DNA of 64,000 bases from Photorhabdus noenieputensis (lineage in GTDB: Bacteria; Pseudomonadota; Gammaproteobacteria; Enterobacterales; Enterobacteriaceae), in assembly GCF_018448935.1 (NCBI RefSeq), contig NZ_RCWC01000005.1:1-64000 (forward strand), written 5' to 3'. The notes under the pieces were generated by a model. It saw only the letters and a program-made list of their open reading frames with translations. It searched no databases and was not told the origin of the DNA. A program made the position numbers and the translations under genes. Numbering within the stretch: position 1 is the stretch's first letter; every line of letters begins with the position of its first letter. Below, in pieces: positions 42,881 through 52,239 of the stretch.

Positions 42881-43579
42881 ATGAAAACAGAAAACTCAAA
42901 AGAGCTTCTCTATGATGTAATAGAGTGGGATATATGTAATTGGGGTCATGCCTTAAAATATTGGAGGGACCATTCTAGCTTAGAATTAAAGTCAGCTAAT
43001 ATTCTAGAACTAGGAAGCCGAAATGGTGGATTATCACTGTGGGCAGCATTAAATGGAGGTAATGTTTTATGTACGGATTTAAATGGCCCTACTTCAAAAG
43101 CACAGGAGAAACATAAGCGTTATAATATAGAAAATAGAATTCGATATGGTAAATTAAGTGCATTAGATATTAAATATAGAAACCATTTTGATATTGTGAT
43201 GTTTAAATCAGTATTAGGTGGTATTGGCTACAATTCAAATAAATCAGCACAAAAAAAGGCGATTAATCAGATTTTCCATTCATTAAAAGAGGGGGGTGAA
43301 TTTTGGTTTGCAGAGAATTTAATCGCATCGCCATTGCATAAGTTTCTCAGAAAAAATTATGTTAATTGGGGGAATACTTGGGGCTATGTTACTGTCAACG
43401 AAATGACCGAGTATCTGTCAGCATTTTCACATGTTAATTATACAACTTTAGGTTTCCTTGCTACGTTTGGCAGGAATGAATCTCAAAGAAATTTTTTAGG
43501 GATGTTAGATAATAAAGTGTTAAATAAAGTCGTTCCTAAACATTGGCACTATATTATCATCGGTGTGGCAAAGAAATAA
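42881..43579 (+). CDS. Class I SAM-dependent methyltransferase (copy 1)
   Basis: This 232-residue Rossmann-type methyltransferase has motif I ILELGSRNGGLSLWAAL at about 46-62, followed by an acidic residue in VLCTDLNGP (motif II) and FDIVMFKSVLGGIG (motif IV region). The acceptor is unknown. It could be a sugar, lipid or small molecule. It is nearly identical in layout to the protein at 44820 (same length, most residues shared), so the pair arose by recent duplication. A cysE fossil follows it directly, as intact cysE follows copy 2. Confidence 0.85.
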   Translation: MKTENSKELLYDVIEWDICNWGHALKYWRDHSSLELKSANILELGSRNGGLSLWAALNGGNVLCTDLNGPTSKAQEKHKRYNIENRIRYGKLSALDIKYRNHFDIVMFKSVLGGIGYNSNKSAQKKAINQIFHSLKEGGEFWFAENLIASPLHKFLRKNYVNWGNTWGYVTVNEMTEYLSAFSHVNYTTLGFLATFGRNESQRNFLGMLDNKVLNKVVPKHWHYIIIGVAKK

Positions 43580-43608
43580 TCCAGAAAGTCTCTAAAAAAT
43601 TTAGTATG

Positions 43609-43680
43609 TTAGGTTATATCCAGTGATGTTCTTTCACTTTTAAGTTTACTGACAATACAATCGAGTACCCCTACAGGGAA
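43609..43680 (-). pseudogene. cysE: Decayed cysE 3' end
   Basis: On the plus strand TATATCCAGTGATG, then CTTTCACTTTTAAGTTTACTG followed by ACAATAC and GTACCCC, tracks CATATCCAATGATGGC, CTTTTCGCTTTCAGGTTTACC, ACAATAC and GCACCCC of the live cysE (45670-45725). In the live gene these bases encode the C-terminal region PARIVGKPESEKPSLDMN on the minus strand. About 70 bp are recognisable, with roughly three quarters of the bases shared by eye. Confidence 0.8.
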
Positions 43681-43776
43681 AGATCTTCCAACAGGTAAAT
43701 AAGAATATCGATGAAGATCCTCCTGCATCCCCTCCCGATTTCTGCTAACCTGTGCCCCTTGTTTCTGGGGGGCATT

Positions 43777-44265
43777 ATGCTAAACATCGTCTTATTTGAA
43801 CCTGAAATCCCACCTAATACCGGTAATATTATTCGTCTTTGTGCTAACACCGGATTTCAATTGCATCTAATTCAGCCTCTGGGTTTTACCTGGGATGATA
43901 AAAGGCTACGTCGAGCCGGGCTGGATTATCACGAATTTGCCAATATTAAACAACATCATGATTATTTTGCTTTTTTAGAGAATGAAGGATTAACAGGAGA
44001 GTCTTCTGCTCGTTTGTTTGCTCTCACAACAAAAGGAACTCCGGCACATAGCGCCGTAAGTTATCAAGCAAGCGATTATTTAATGTTTGGGCCGGAAACC
44101 AGAGGGTTACCACCTTATGTATTGGATAATATGTCACCACAACAAAAAATTCGTATCCCAATGCTAGCAAACAGTCGCAGTATGAATCTTTCCAATTCAG
44201 TTGCTGTTGTTGTTTTTGAAGCCTGGCGGCAACTAGATTATCAGGGCGCTATCATCAGAAAATAG
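43777..44265 (+). CDS. trmL: tRNA (cytidine/uridine-2'-O-)-methyltransferase TrmL
   Basis: This 162-residue SPOUT methyltransferase methylates the 2'-O of the wobble base 34 in tRNA-Leu isoacceptors. [20 protein letters not shown], the [10 protein letters not shown] block, [11 protein letters not shown] and [18 protein letters not shown] (SAM-binding knot) match E. coli TrmL/YibK closely. The start at 43777 is preferred because it matches the E. coli start and has a G-rich ribosome-binding site upstream; a longer frame begins at 43711. In related genera trmL marks the right border of the O-antigen locus. Confidence 0.94.
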   Translation: MLNIVLFEPEIPPNTGNIIRLCANTGFQLHLIQPLGFTWDDKRLRRAGLDYHEFANIKQHHDYFAFLENEGLTGESSARLFALTTKGTPAHSAVSYQASDYLMFGPETRGLPPYVLDNMSPQQKIRIPMLANSRSMNLSNSVAVVVFEAWRQLDYQGAIIRK

Positions 44266-44819
44266 TGCGTCAATAAATATGCCTAATATCGCTACACATT
44301 CCTGCAATGGTTCAACGTGTTAATTGACCATATCACGGCCGTTTTTTCCTCTTTGCGTGGGTCACAGAAATGCAGTATAGAAACTGCTCTGCACCAGACC
44401 CACGATGAAAACCAAATAACCATTTTCGTCATGTGTTCGGATCAAGCATGGTACGGCCACGATGGTTATCAGCTCAGTACTCCAGAGCAGAGTACAACAG
44501 GTTTTGATGATGTAAGTGACAGAAGTGACCATAATGTATCGTTAGGAAAACAGTAAGACATCAAGGGTATAGTTTTTATTCTAAGTTTTATGAATAAGTT
44601 TTTGCGCTAAATCATAATTCATCACAAGAAGTAGGTGCTATGATTAGTATAATTTAACCCTATTGAGGAATTTTTTCTCTTTGAAAATCGATTCAGATAA
44701 CTTAATCAGGGTTGATTCCCTTAAATGATCTTCTATTTGATAAAACTATTTAGATCATAATAATTTAATAAAGTTATTATTAAAACACCTCACCTTCATT
44801 GATATATATTGGTTACGCT
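44266..44819. other. Intergenic stretch with an unconvincing small frame
   Basis: The 554 bp gap holds one 79-codon open frame (44317-44556) of GC content near the chromosome average, with no family resemblance and no clear ribosome-binding site. The rest is AT-rich. Promoter sequences for the second methyltransferase presumably lie in the last 150 bp. Confidence 0.5.
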
Positions 44820-45518
44820 ATGAAAGCAAAAAATTCAAAAGAATTTCTCCATGATGTCATAGAATGGGACATATATAATTGGAGCCATTCCTTAAAATAT
44901 TGGCAAGATCACTCTGGATTAGAATTAAAATCAGCTAATATTCTAGAACTAGGTAGTAGAAATGGTGGATTATCATTATGGGCAGCATTGAATGGAGCCA
45001 ATGTCTTATGCACTGATTTAGATGGCCCTACGCCAACAGCACAGGAGAAACATAAGCATTATCATATAGAAAAGAGCATTCAATATGATAAATTAAACGC
45101 ATCGGATATTAAATATAAGAACCATTTTGACATTGTTATGTTTAAATCAGTATTAGGTGCTGTCGGTTATAATTTCAATAAAACAGCACAAAAAGAGGCT
45201 ATTAATCAGATCTTTCATTCATTAAAAGAAGGGGGTGAACTTTGGTTTGCAGAAAATCTGGTTGCATCACCATTGCATAAATTTCTCAGGAAAAATTATG
45301 TTAATTGGGGAAATACCTGGGGCTATGTTACCACCAGGGAAATGACAGATTATCTGTCAGCATTTTCAAGTGTTAATTATACAACATTAGGCTTCCTTGC
45401 CACGCTTGGTAGGAATGAATTTCAAAGAAAATTTTTAGGGGTGTTAGATAATAAAGTTCTAAATAAAGTCATTCCTAAACATTGGCACTATATTATAATA
45501 GGTGTAGCAAAAAAATAA
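44820..45518 (+). CDS. Class I SAM-dependent methyltransferase (copy 2)
   Basis: This 232-residue paralogue of the protein at 42881 has the same motif I (ILELGSRNGGLSLWAALNG) and the same C-terminal HWHYIIIGVAKK. The start at 44820 aligns with copy 1; an in-frame ATG seven codons earlier (44799) is not needed. Differences are scattered substitutions without indels, so both copies are probably functional. It ends about 100 bp before the convergent cysE gene. The substrate is unknown. Proximity to O-antigen genes may be incidental because both copies lie on the trmL-cysE side. Confidence 0.85.
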   Translation: MKAKNSKEFLHDVIEWDIYNWSHSLKYWQDHSGLELKSANILELGSRNGGLSLWAALNGANVLCTDLDGPTPTAQEKHKHYHIEKSIQYDKLNASDIKYKNHFDIVMFKSVLGAVGYNFNKTAQKEAINQIFHSLKEGGELWFAENLVASPLHKFLRKNYVNWGNTWGYVTTREMTDYLSAFSSVNYTTLGFLATLGRNEFQRKFLGVLDNKVLNKVIPKHWHYIIIGVAKK

Positions 45519-45616
45519 TTTATAGAAGATTTAATAAGTTAAACGTGCAAAATCATATTTCCACATTCAACATGTGAAAATATGATAGTGATTATTAATA
45601 TCCAGATTTCGATAAA

Positions 45617-46438
45617 TCAAATCCCATCACCGTACTCAAAGCCATGATTGATACCATTAAAATGTTGGTTCATATCCAATGATGGCTTTTCGCTTTCAGG
45701 TTTACCGACAATACGGGCAGGCACCCCAGCGGCTGTTGTGTGTGGTGGAACAGATCGAAGTACAACTGAACCTGCGCCAATTTTAGCCCCACGACCAATT
45801 TCGATATTGCCTAGTATTGTCGAACCTGCGCCAATCATCACCCCTTCCCTGACTTTCGGATGACGATCACCCCCTGTTTTACCCGTACCGCCGAGAGTGA
45901 CGGATTGCAGGATAGAAACGTCATTTTCCACTACTGCCGTTTCACCAATCACAATGCCTGTAGCATGATCAAGCATAATGCCACACCCAATCTTTGCTGC
46001 CGGATGAATATCAACGCCAAAAGACATCGAGATTTGGTTTTGCAGATAAATAGCCAATGCTTTACGCCCTTCTCCCCAAATCCAATGGGCAATACGATAA
46101 GCCTGTAGAGCATGAAATCCTTTAAGATACAGCAGAGGGGTTGAATATTTATCTACGGCGGGATCACGTAGACGTACTGCTATGATGTCGCGGGCAGCAG
46201 AGACAATCATCTTTTGATCTGAACTATAAGCCTCTTCTACAATCTCTCTAACCGCAATAGCCGGCATAATCGGCGTAGCCAGCTTATTAGCCAGCATATA
46301 ACTTAGGGCACTACGAAGATTTTCATGCTTGAGTAATGTTGCATGAAAAAAACTGGCCAACATCGGTTCACATTCAGCCAGCGCTCTCGCCTCTGTTTTT
46401 ATGTTCTTCCAAACTTCGTCCAATTCCTCTAGCGACAT
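45617..46438 (-). CDS. cysE: Serine O-acetyltransferase CysE
   Basis: This 273-residue enzyme, the same length as E. coli CysE, makes O-acetylserine for cysteine synthesis. It has an N-terminal helical domain, then left-handed beta-helix repeats (DIHPAAKIGCGIMLDHATG, VVENDVSILQSVTLGGT, GVMIGAGSTILGNI) and a C-terminal tail ending FNGINHGFEYGDGI, whose final Ile inserts in cysteine synthase. The start at 46438 matches E. coli; a GTG five codons upstream is possible. It lies 44 bp downstream of gpsA in the secB-gpsA-cysE operon. Two decayed copies lie at 27870 and 43609. Confidence 0.96.
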   Translation of the reverse strand: MSLEELDEVWKNIKTEARALAECEPMLASFFHATLLKHENLRSALSYMLANKLATPIMPAIAVREIVEEAYSSDQKMIVSAARDIIAVRLRDPAVDKYSTPLLYLKGFHALQAYRIAHWIWGEGRKALAIYLQNQISMSFGVDIHPAAKIGCGIMLDHATGIVIGETAVVENDVSILQSVTLGGTGKTGGDRHPKVREGVMIGAGSTILGNIEIGRGAKIGAGSVVLRSVPPHTTAAGVPARIVGKPESEKPSLDMNQHFNGINHGFEYGDGI

Positions 46439-46482
46439 ATTTTTTACTCTCACATCTAGAACCTATCTCATTAGATTTTTAT

Positions 46483-47505
46483 TTAAGAGCGCACATTATC
46501 GCTCTCATCCTTTCTGGCTCTTCCTAATAATGCCTGAGCAGCTTCTTTCACATTTTTATTGCAATAGAGTATCTGGTAGATTTGTTCTGCAATCGGCATT
46601 TCTACATTGGCACGATTAGCCAACGCACGTACTTCTTTGGTATTACGGTAACCTTCAACAACCTGCCCAATCTGATTCTGGGCGTCTTCGACACTAATTC
46701 CCTGCCCCAGCATCATGCCAAAACGACGGTTACGTGATTGGTTATCAGTACAAGTTAAGACCAAATCACCCAATCCCGCCATGCCCATAAAGGTTGAAGG
46801 ATCAGCACCAAGCGCTGTACCAAGGCGACTCATTTCCGCCAATCCACGAGTGATCAAGGCAGTACGAGCATTAGCGCCAAAATCCATACCATCAGATATT
46901 CCCGCACCAATGGCAATCACGTTTTTTACGGCACCACCGAGTTGAACGCCAATAAAATCAGGATTTTTATAAACCCGGAAGCTTTTACCACAGTGGAATA
47001 ATTGCTGAAGTTCATCGCCAAAAGCAGGTTCCGTCGCGGAAATAGCAATCGCAGTGGGCAAACCAGCCGCTAACTCTTTAGCAAATGTTGGCCCAGAGAG
47101 CACCGCTAGCGGTATCGCATCGCCTAATATCTCACGGGCCACATCCTGTAATAACCGACCAGTATCCGCTTCCAAGCCTTTAGTTGCCCAGACAATACGT
47201 GAATCAGCCCGTAGATGTGGTTTTAGCCGCTTTAACACTTCACCAAACACATGGCTAGGTACCACAACAAGAATATCGCGACTCGCTGTTAGTGCTTTTA
47301 TGAGGTCTGTTCCAAGCAATAAACTATCAGGAAAGGAAACATCCGGCAGAAATTCCTGATTACAACGCGCCTGTTGCAATGCCCTAACATGTTCTGGATT
47401 ATGCCCCCAAAGTACAACATTATGACCATTACGAGCCAACGTAATAGCCAATGAGGTGCCGTATGAACCGGCACCGATAACTGTCATAGAAACAGTACTA
47501 TTCAT
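46483..47505 (-). CDS. gpsA: sn-Glycerol-3-phosphate dehydrogenase [NAD(P)+] GpsA
   Basis: This 340-residue cytosolic enzyme reduces dihydroxyacetone phosphate to sn-glycerol 3-phosphate for phospholipids. It has [20 protein letters not shown] at the N-terminus, the family motifs [17 protein letters not shown] and [12 protein letters not shown] (catalytic lysine), and [19 protein letters not shown]. Its start overlaps the secB stop by one base. Its product is also the substrate of TagD in locus 2, so the pathways connect. Confidence 0.97.
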   Translation of the reverse strand: MNSTVSMTVIGAGSYGTSLAITLARNGHNVVLWGHNPEHVRALQQARCNQEFLPDVSFPDSLLLGTDLIKALTASRDILVVVPSHVFGEVLKRLKPHLRADSRIVWATKGLEADTGRLLQDVAREILGDAIPLAVLSGPTFAKELAAGLPTAIAISATEPAFGDELQQLFHCGKSFRVYKNPDFIGVQLGGAVKNVIAIGAGISDGMDFGANARTALITRGLAEMSRLGTALGADPSTFMGMAGLGDLVLTCTDNQSRNRRFGMMLGQGISVEDAQNQIGQVVEGYRNTKEVRALANRANVEMPIAEQIYQILYCNKNVKEAAQALLGRARKDESDNVRS

Positions 47506-47981
47506 TAAGCTTCCTGTTCAGTTTGTTCACCACCCTGAGACTGTTCCGCCTGCTGTTGCAGGTAGTTCATGAACAGGGCATCAAAGTTTACTGGAGCCAG
47601 ATTGAGTTGTGGGAAAGTACCACGACTAACCAAGTTAGTGATGCATTCACGAGCATATGGGAACAGGATATTCGGACAGTATGCACCCAAGCAGTGAGCT
47701 AGCTGAGTTCCTTCAATACCATCAATAGAGAAAATACCCCCTTGCTGTACTTCACACAGGAATGCCGTCTCTTCTCCCAAAGTTGCTGTTACAGTCACAC
47801 GCAGAACAACTTCATAAACCCCTTGAGCCAACTCACTGGAAGCTGTATCCAGATCCAGTTTTACTTCCGGCTGCCATTCCTGCTGAAACACTTGTGGAGC
47901 GTTTGGTGCTTCAAAAGAGATATCTTTGGTGTAGATACGTTGGATCTGGAAAGCCATTTCTGTATTGCTTTGTTCTGACAT
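47505..47981 (-). CDS. secB: SecB protein-export chaperone
   Basis: This 158-residue tetrameric chaperone keeps precursor proteins unfolded and hands them to SecA. The text [20 protein letters not shown] near the N-terminus, the [16 protein letters not shown] block and [15 protein letters not shown] are diagnostic. The C-terminal tail is rich in Gln and Glu. It is followed by gpsA with a 1 bp overlap. In E. coli grxC lies between yibN and secB, but here only 69 bp separate the two. Confidence 0.97.
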   Translation of the reverse strand: MSEQSNTEMAFQIQRIYTKDISFEAPNAPQVFQQEWQPEVKLDLDTASSELAQGVYEVVLRVTVTATLGEETAFLCEVQQGGIFSIDGIEGTQLAHCLGAYCPNILFPYARECITNLVSRGTFPQLNLAPVNFDALFMNYLQQQAEQSQGGEQTEQEA

Positions 47982-48050
47982 AATAATTGTTACCTTTAGA
48001 TGTCCTTATTAAATTTTTTATGTGAATGTCTCCATTCACGCCCAAAATGA

Positions 48051-48488
48051 TTACTTTTTACCACGCGCCAATGGCAAGTTTTCACCTGTCCAACCCGCCA
48101 AGCCCTCTTTCAAGGAGCATACGCGTTCAAAACCGGCACGAATAAGATTCTCTGCCGGAGTACGAGATTCAGTACCATTCGCAGAAACAACAATTACAGG
48201 CTGCTTTTTATGTTTTTCCAACTCAGCAAAATTGTTGTCTTTAATTTCAGAGGGAGTCAGGTTTACTGCACCAATAATATGCCCTTTGCGGAAATCTTCA
48301 CGGGAACGTAAATCCACGACGATGGCTTCTTCTTTGTTGATCAGATTAATAGCTTGAGCACGAGTTATCTCTTTGGTTTTAGAGAAGAAACCTCTCGTTG
48401 TAGTCACAATAACGGCAACCAGCAGTGCAATCCAAATGAGGCTTAAGGTCATATGCTGGTTAATAAATTGCATGATTTCTTGCAGCAT
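48051..48488 (-). CDS. yibN: YibN, membrane-anchored rhodanese-fold protein
   Basis: This 145-residue protein has one TM segment (about 13-30, [18 protein letters not shown]) and a rhodanese domain with [20 protein letters not shown] (CH2A-like motif) and [14 protein letters not shown]. The active-site loop reads [14 protein letters not shown], with serine where an active rhodanese has cysteine, so sulfurtransferase activity is unlikely. Start, length and sequence follow E. coli YibN. It is the first gene of the yibN-secB-gpsA-cysE operon. Confidence 0.93.
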   Translation of the reverse strand: MLQEIMQFINQHMTLSLIWIALLVAVIVTTTRGFFSKTKEITRAQAINLINKEEAIVVDLRSREDFRKGHIIGAVNLTPSEIKDNNFAELEKHKKQPVIVVSANGTESRTPAENLIRAGFERVCSLKEGLAGWTGENLPLARGKK

Positions 48489-48843
48489 GGGGGCAACAAC
48501 TCCCGTTGGTTAATAACAAATTTCTAAGGTTCCAGAGTATACCTTTGTGTTGCGTCAATTACAGCCAAATAGCATAAGCTCAATGCAAATTTTGCGGAGA
48601 GTTTCGAGAAAAAATAAAAATATCCTGAAAATGAAGCATTTTAAGTACATCACCAGCATTGCCCTGTCACACTCAATGCATGCAGGAATTTCAACGATAA
48701 GTAGGCTAATATGTTTATTATCATTTAATTTCGATGTTAAGACAGCATTATCTGAAAGTGTAAAAAATCAGCGCAACATCTGGTAACTATTTGTTCATCA
48801 TGAAATAATCTAACGCACATAGTAGCAAGGTACATTTACAGAA
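48489..48843. other. Divergent promoter region yibN/envC
   Basis: No credible gene is seen in these 355 bp. A 79-codon plus-strand frame (48547-48786) has no ribosome-binding site or family. The stretch must contain promoters for the leftward yibN operon and for envC. In E. coli gpmM is encoded upstream of envC at this place, but nothing resembling it remains. Confidence 0.6.
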
Positions 48844-50151
48844 ATGGCTGACAACAAGGAAATACATAGCCGTAATTATCGGCGCAATCAGAACTCATGG
48901 CGGAATAATATCTGCGCCTCATTGTTCTATGTTTTCCTATTGGTTATTTTCAGCTTTAATACCTTCGCAAATCAAATTATCGCCAATAAAAATCAGCTCA
49001 AAGATCTCCAACAAAACATCGCGGAGAAAGAGAAAAGTGTGCAACAACAGCAGCAAAAACGTAGTTCTTTGCTAAATCAGCTAAAAGATCAGGAAAATAC
49101 CATTTCCAAAATTGGTCAATCTCTACACAACACTCAAACTCAACTCAGTAAGCTGAATAAAGAGATTACCGCTCTAGTCTCCAACATCAAGAAACTGGAA
49201 AAACAACAAAAAGCGCAACGAGATATGCTGGCACGCCAATTGGATGCTGCATTTCGTCAAGGGCAACATCAAGGGCTTGAACTCATGTTCAGAGGAGAAG
49301 AGGGCAAGAGAGGTGAGCGCATACTCGCTTACTATAGCTACCTTAATCAAGCCCGTCAGGACACCATTGTTAAGCTTGAACAAACAGCCGTTGATTTAAC
49401 TGAACAAAAAAAACTTGAGCAGCAGAAACAGGAAGAGCAAAAACAAGTTCTGACTGAGCAACAACAACAAAAGCAGCAAATGGAAGTAGCCCGCAACGCT
49501 CGGCAGAAAACCCTGACTGAGCTGGAATCCTCCTTAAAGAAAGACCAGAAAAATCTCGCTGAACTCAAACAAAATGAAACCCGTCTACGAGATAAAATCG
49601 CTAAGGCAGAACGGGAAGCGAAAGCACGTGCTGAACGAGAAGCCAGAGAAGCCGCCCGTGTCCGTGCTCAGATTGCAGCGAAACAGAAACAAGCACAGCA
49701 AAAAGGTTCCAGCTATAAACCCACTGAGGACGAGCGTGCACTGATGGCGCGTACCGGTGGCCTTGGTCGTCCGGCGGGTCAGGCAATCTGGCCTGTCCAC
49801 GGTAAAGTGATACATCAGTTTGGTGAAGCGTTACAAGGCGAATTGCGCTGGAAAGGCATGGTGATTTCAGCCACAGAAGGTACGGAGGTCAAAGCGATAT
49901 CCGATGGTCGGGTTTTACTGGCTGACTGGTTACAAGGCTATGGGTTGGTTGTCGTGATAGAGCATGGCAAAGGTGATATGAGTCTCTATGGCTATAATCA
50001 GAGTGCTTTGGTCAATGTCGGCCAGCAAGTTCGTGCCGGACAACCTATTGCATTGGTCGGTAACAGTGGCGGTCAGCAACAACCCGCACTCTATTTTGAA
50101 ATCCGCCGTCAAGGAAGAGCGGTAAACCCACAACCGTGGCTTGGGAGATAA
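48844..50151 (+). CDS. envC: EnvC, murein hydrolase activator
   Basis: This 435-residue periplasmic protein activates amidases AmiA/AmiB at the septum. It has a hydrophobic signal segment (about 24-43), a long coiled coil (45-290, with LKDLQQNIAEKEKSVQQQQQ and a Glu/Arg/Ala-rich tract), and a LytM domain (about 310-435). The LytM metal ligands are missing (RWKGMVI in place of H-x-G-x-D, and ALYFEIR in place of H-x-H-F-E), as in E. coli EnvC, so it regulates and does not cut. The next gene, yibQ, overlaps or abuts it. The N-terminus is longer than in E. coli, and the true start may be slightly downstream. Confidence 0.93.
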   Translation: MADNKEIHSRNYRRNQNSWRNNICASLFYVFLLVIFSFNTFANQIIANKNQLKDLQQNIAEKEKSVQQQQQKRSSLLNQLKDQENTISKIGQSLHNTQTQLSKLNKEITALVSNIKKLEKQQKAQRDMLARQLDAAFRQGQHQGLELMFRGEEGKRGERILAYYSYLNQARQDTIVKLEQTAVDLTEQKKLEQQKQEEQKQVLTEQQQQKQQMEVARNARQKTLTELESSLKKDQKNLAELKQNETRLRDKIAKAEREAKARAEREAREAARVRAQIAAKQKQAQQKGSSYKPTEDERALMARTGGLGRPAGQAIWPVHGKVIHQFGEALQGELRWKGMVISATEGTEVKAISDGRVLLADWLQGYGLVVVIEHGKGDMSLYGYNQSALVNVGQQVRAGQPIALVGNSGGQQQPALYFEIRRQGRAVNPQPWLGR

Positions 50152-50155
50152 TCAG

Positions 50156-51067
50156 GTGGGACAACGCAAATTAGCAAAACTCATTGGTACTACCGCCCTG
50201 TTACTTTTAAGCCTACAAACCAGTGCTGCTCGTCTGGCAATTGTTATTGATGACTTTGGCTATCGTCCTCATAACGAAAACAAAATATTGCAGATGCCTG
50301 TCGCGGTTTCTATCGCCATTCTGCCAGATTCACCGCATGGCAGAAATATGGCTGAAAAAGCCTATAAACAAGGACGGGAGATCTTAATCCACCTGCCAAT
50401 GGCACCTTTAAGTAAGCAACTGCTAGAGCCGGATACTCTCCAGCCAACCATGAGCAGTGAAGAAATTGACCGCATCATCCAGCGTGCAATACAAAAAGTC
50501 CCTTATGCTGTAGGCATCAATAACCATATGGGCAGTGCTATGACTTCGAGCTTGCCGGGAATGCAAAAAGTGATGCGCTCACTGTCTCGTTATAACCTCT
50601 ATTTTCTCGACAGCGTGACGATTGGCAATACTCAGGCGACAAAGGCAGCACAAGGCACGCCTGTTCGCGTTATACGCCGTAATATTTTCCTTGATGATGT
50701 GCAATCAGAAGCGGAAACTCGCCATCAGCTAAATCGTGCGATTTCCATTGCTCGTAAAAATGGTTCCGCTATTGCTATCGGTCATCCTCATTCAACAACC
50801 ATTCGTGCACTACAGCAGATGCTGCCAACGCTTCCCGCTGATATTGAGTTAGTCAGCCCCAGTAGATTGTTAAGTGGCAAACCTGTTGGTGATAATCACC
50901 ATAAATGGGGCAAGCTGTGTGAAATAAAAGAGGCCCCCATTACAGTTACCAGCCAAGATTATCTGACAGTTATCGGTGATACTCTGGTTGATAATCCTAT
51001 TGTGAATACGGTGAGCCGATATATCCAGAAATTGGCCGGAGATAAATCTCAGGATAAAACAGAATAG
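50156..51067 (+). CDS. yibQ: YibQ, divergent polysaccharide deacetylase family protein
   Basis: This 303-residue exported protein has a signal peptide (LAKLIGTTALLLLSLQTSAA) and a divergent polysaccharide-deacetylase domain beginning RLAIVIDDFGYRPHN. Motifs include EILIHLPMAP, GINNHMGSAMT and IAIGHPHSTTI. The GTG start at 50156 is chosen because it gives a normal signal peptide and has GGGAG upstream; a TTG at 50141 inside envC is the alternative. It is co-transcribed with envC, as in E. coli. Its enzymatic activity is not established. Confidence 0.9.
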   Translation: MGQRKLAKLIGTTALLLLSLQTSAARLAIVIDDFGYRPHNENKILQMPVAVSIAILPDSPHGRNMAEKAYKQGREILIHLPMAPLSKQLLEPDTLQPTMSSEEIDRIIQRAIQKVPYAVGINNHMGSAMTSSLPGMQKVMRSLSRYNLYFLDSVTIGNTQATKAAQGTPVRVIRRNIFLDDVQSEAETRHQLNRAISIARKNGSAIAIGHPHSTTIRALQQMLPTLPADIELVSPSRLLSGKPVGDNHHKWGKLCEIKEAPITVTSQDYLTVIGDTLVDNPIVNTVSRYIQKLAGDKSQDKTE

Positions 51068-51146
51068 AAATTCATCTTAAGAAATAGCCAATCATCTTAT
51101 TATTTCTATTTATTCGATGATAGCTTGCAATATTGCTAATGCCTCA

Positions 51147-51177
51147 AATAGGCGCTCAAGAACTAAAAGCGCCTATT
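51147..51177. terminator. Bidirectional terminator between yibQ and tdh
   Basis: The perfect 10 bp inverted repeat AATAGGCGCT/AGCGCCTATT with an 11 nt loop lies between two convergent genes. The flanking A/T-rich bases would serve as U tract, more weakly than usual, on either strand. Confidence 0.8.
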
Positions 51178-51204
51178 AATTTTAGTGATAACTCACTTGG
51201 TCGG

Positions 51205-52230
51205 TTAATCCCAATTCAGAATAACTTTACCAGACTGCCCTGAACGCATGATGTCAAAGCCTTTCTGGAAATCATCAATAGAGAACCGGTGAGTGATAAT
51301 GGGTGTCAGATCCAAACCGGATTGAATCAATGTAGCCATCTTGTACCAGGTTTCAAACATTTCACGACCATAAATACCTTTAATAAACAAGCCCTTGAAA
51401 ATCACCTGATTCCAATCAATTGCCATATCTGATGGAGGAATGCCCAACAGTGCAACACGGCCGCCGTGATTCATGGTATTTAATAAGGTACGAAACGCCG
51501 CCGGAGCGCCGGACATTTCTAAACCAACATCAAAACCTTCGGTCATGCCCAATTCTGCCATGACATCGGTCAGATTTTCCTGACTGACGTTCACCGCACG
51601 GGTGACACCCATTTTACGGGCCAGCTCAAGGCGATATTCGTTAACGTCGGTGATAACAACATGACGCGCACCAACATGTTTACACACTGCCGCCGCCATA
51701 ATACCAATTGGACCTGCACCAGAAACCAGCACATCTTCGCCAACCAGATCAAACGAGAGCGCGGTATGAACAGCATTGCCAAATGGGTCAAAAATAGAAG
51801 CTAGCTCATCAGAGATGTTATCTGGGATTTTGAACGCATTAAATGCAGGAATAACCAGATATTGAGCAAAACAACCAGGGCGGTTTACCCCTACGCCAAT
51901 GGTATTGCGGCATAAGTGAGTACGGCCACCACGACAGTTACGGCAGTAACCACAAGTAATATGCCCTTCGCCAGACACCCGATCACCAATTTTAAAACCC
52001 TTTACCTCCTGACCAATAGCCACGACTTCGCCAACATACTCATGACCAACAACCATAGGTACAGGAATGGTTTTTTGCGACCAGTCATCCCAGTTATAGA
52101 TATGCACATCCGTACCACAAATCGCCGTTTTACGGATTTTGATCATCACATCATTGTGCCCCAACTCTGGCTCAGGCACATCGATCATCCAGATGCCTTC
52201 TTCCGCTTTTAACTTTGACAATGCTTTCAT
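51205..52230 (-). CDS. tdh: L-threonine 3-dehydrogenase Tdh
   Basis: This 341-residue zinc-dependent medium-chain dehydrogenase oxidises threonine to 2-amino-3-oxobutyrate. The catalytic zinc ligands lie in [15 protein letters not shown] and VGHEYVGEV. The structural zinc has four cysteines in [15 protein letters not shown]. The NAD-binding motif is [14 protein letters not shown]. It follows kbl by 9 bp, and the two enzymes form the threonine-to-glycine pathway. Confidence 0.97.
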   Translation of the reverse strand: MKALSKLKAEEGIWMIDVPEPELGHNDVMIKIRKTAICGTDVHIYNWDDWSQKTIPVPMVVGHEYVGEVVAIGQEVKGFKIGDRVSGEGHITCGYCRNCRGGRTHLCRNTIGVGVNRPGCFAQYLVIPAFNAFKIPDNISDELASIFDPFGNAVHTALSFDLVGEDVLVSGAGPIGIMAAAVCKHVGARHVVITDVNEYRLELARKMGVTRAVNVSQENLTDVMAELGMTEGFDVGLEMSGAPAAFRTLLNTMNHGGRVALLGIPPSDMAIDWNQVIFKGLFIKGIYGREMFETWYKMATLIQSGLDLTPIITHRFSIDDFQKGFDIMRSGQSGKVILNWD

Positions 52231-52239
52231 AGAGATGCC

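Noticed and set aside
44317-44556. 79-codon frame after trmL as a gene
   Set aside because: No ribosome-binding site or family resemblance. It may be chance or the relic of an insertion.
48547-48786. 79-codon frame between yibN and envC as a remnant of gpmM
   Set aside because: The sequence shows no phosphoglycerate mutase motif and lacks a ribosome-binding site.
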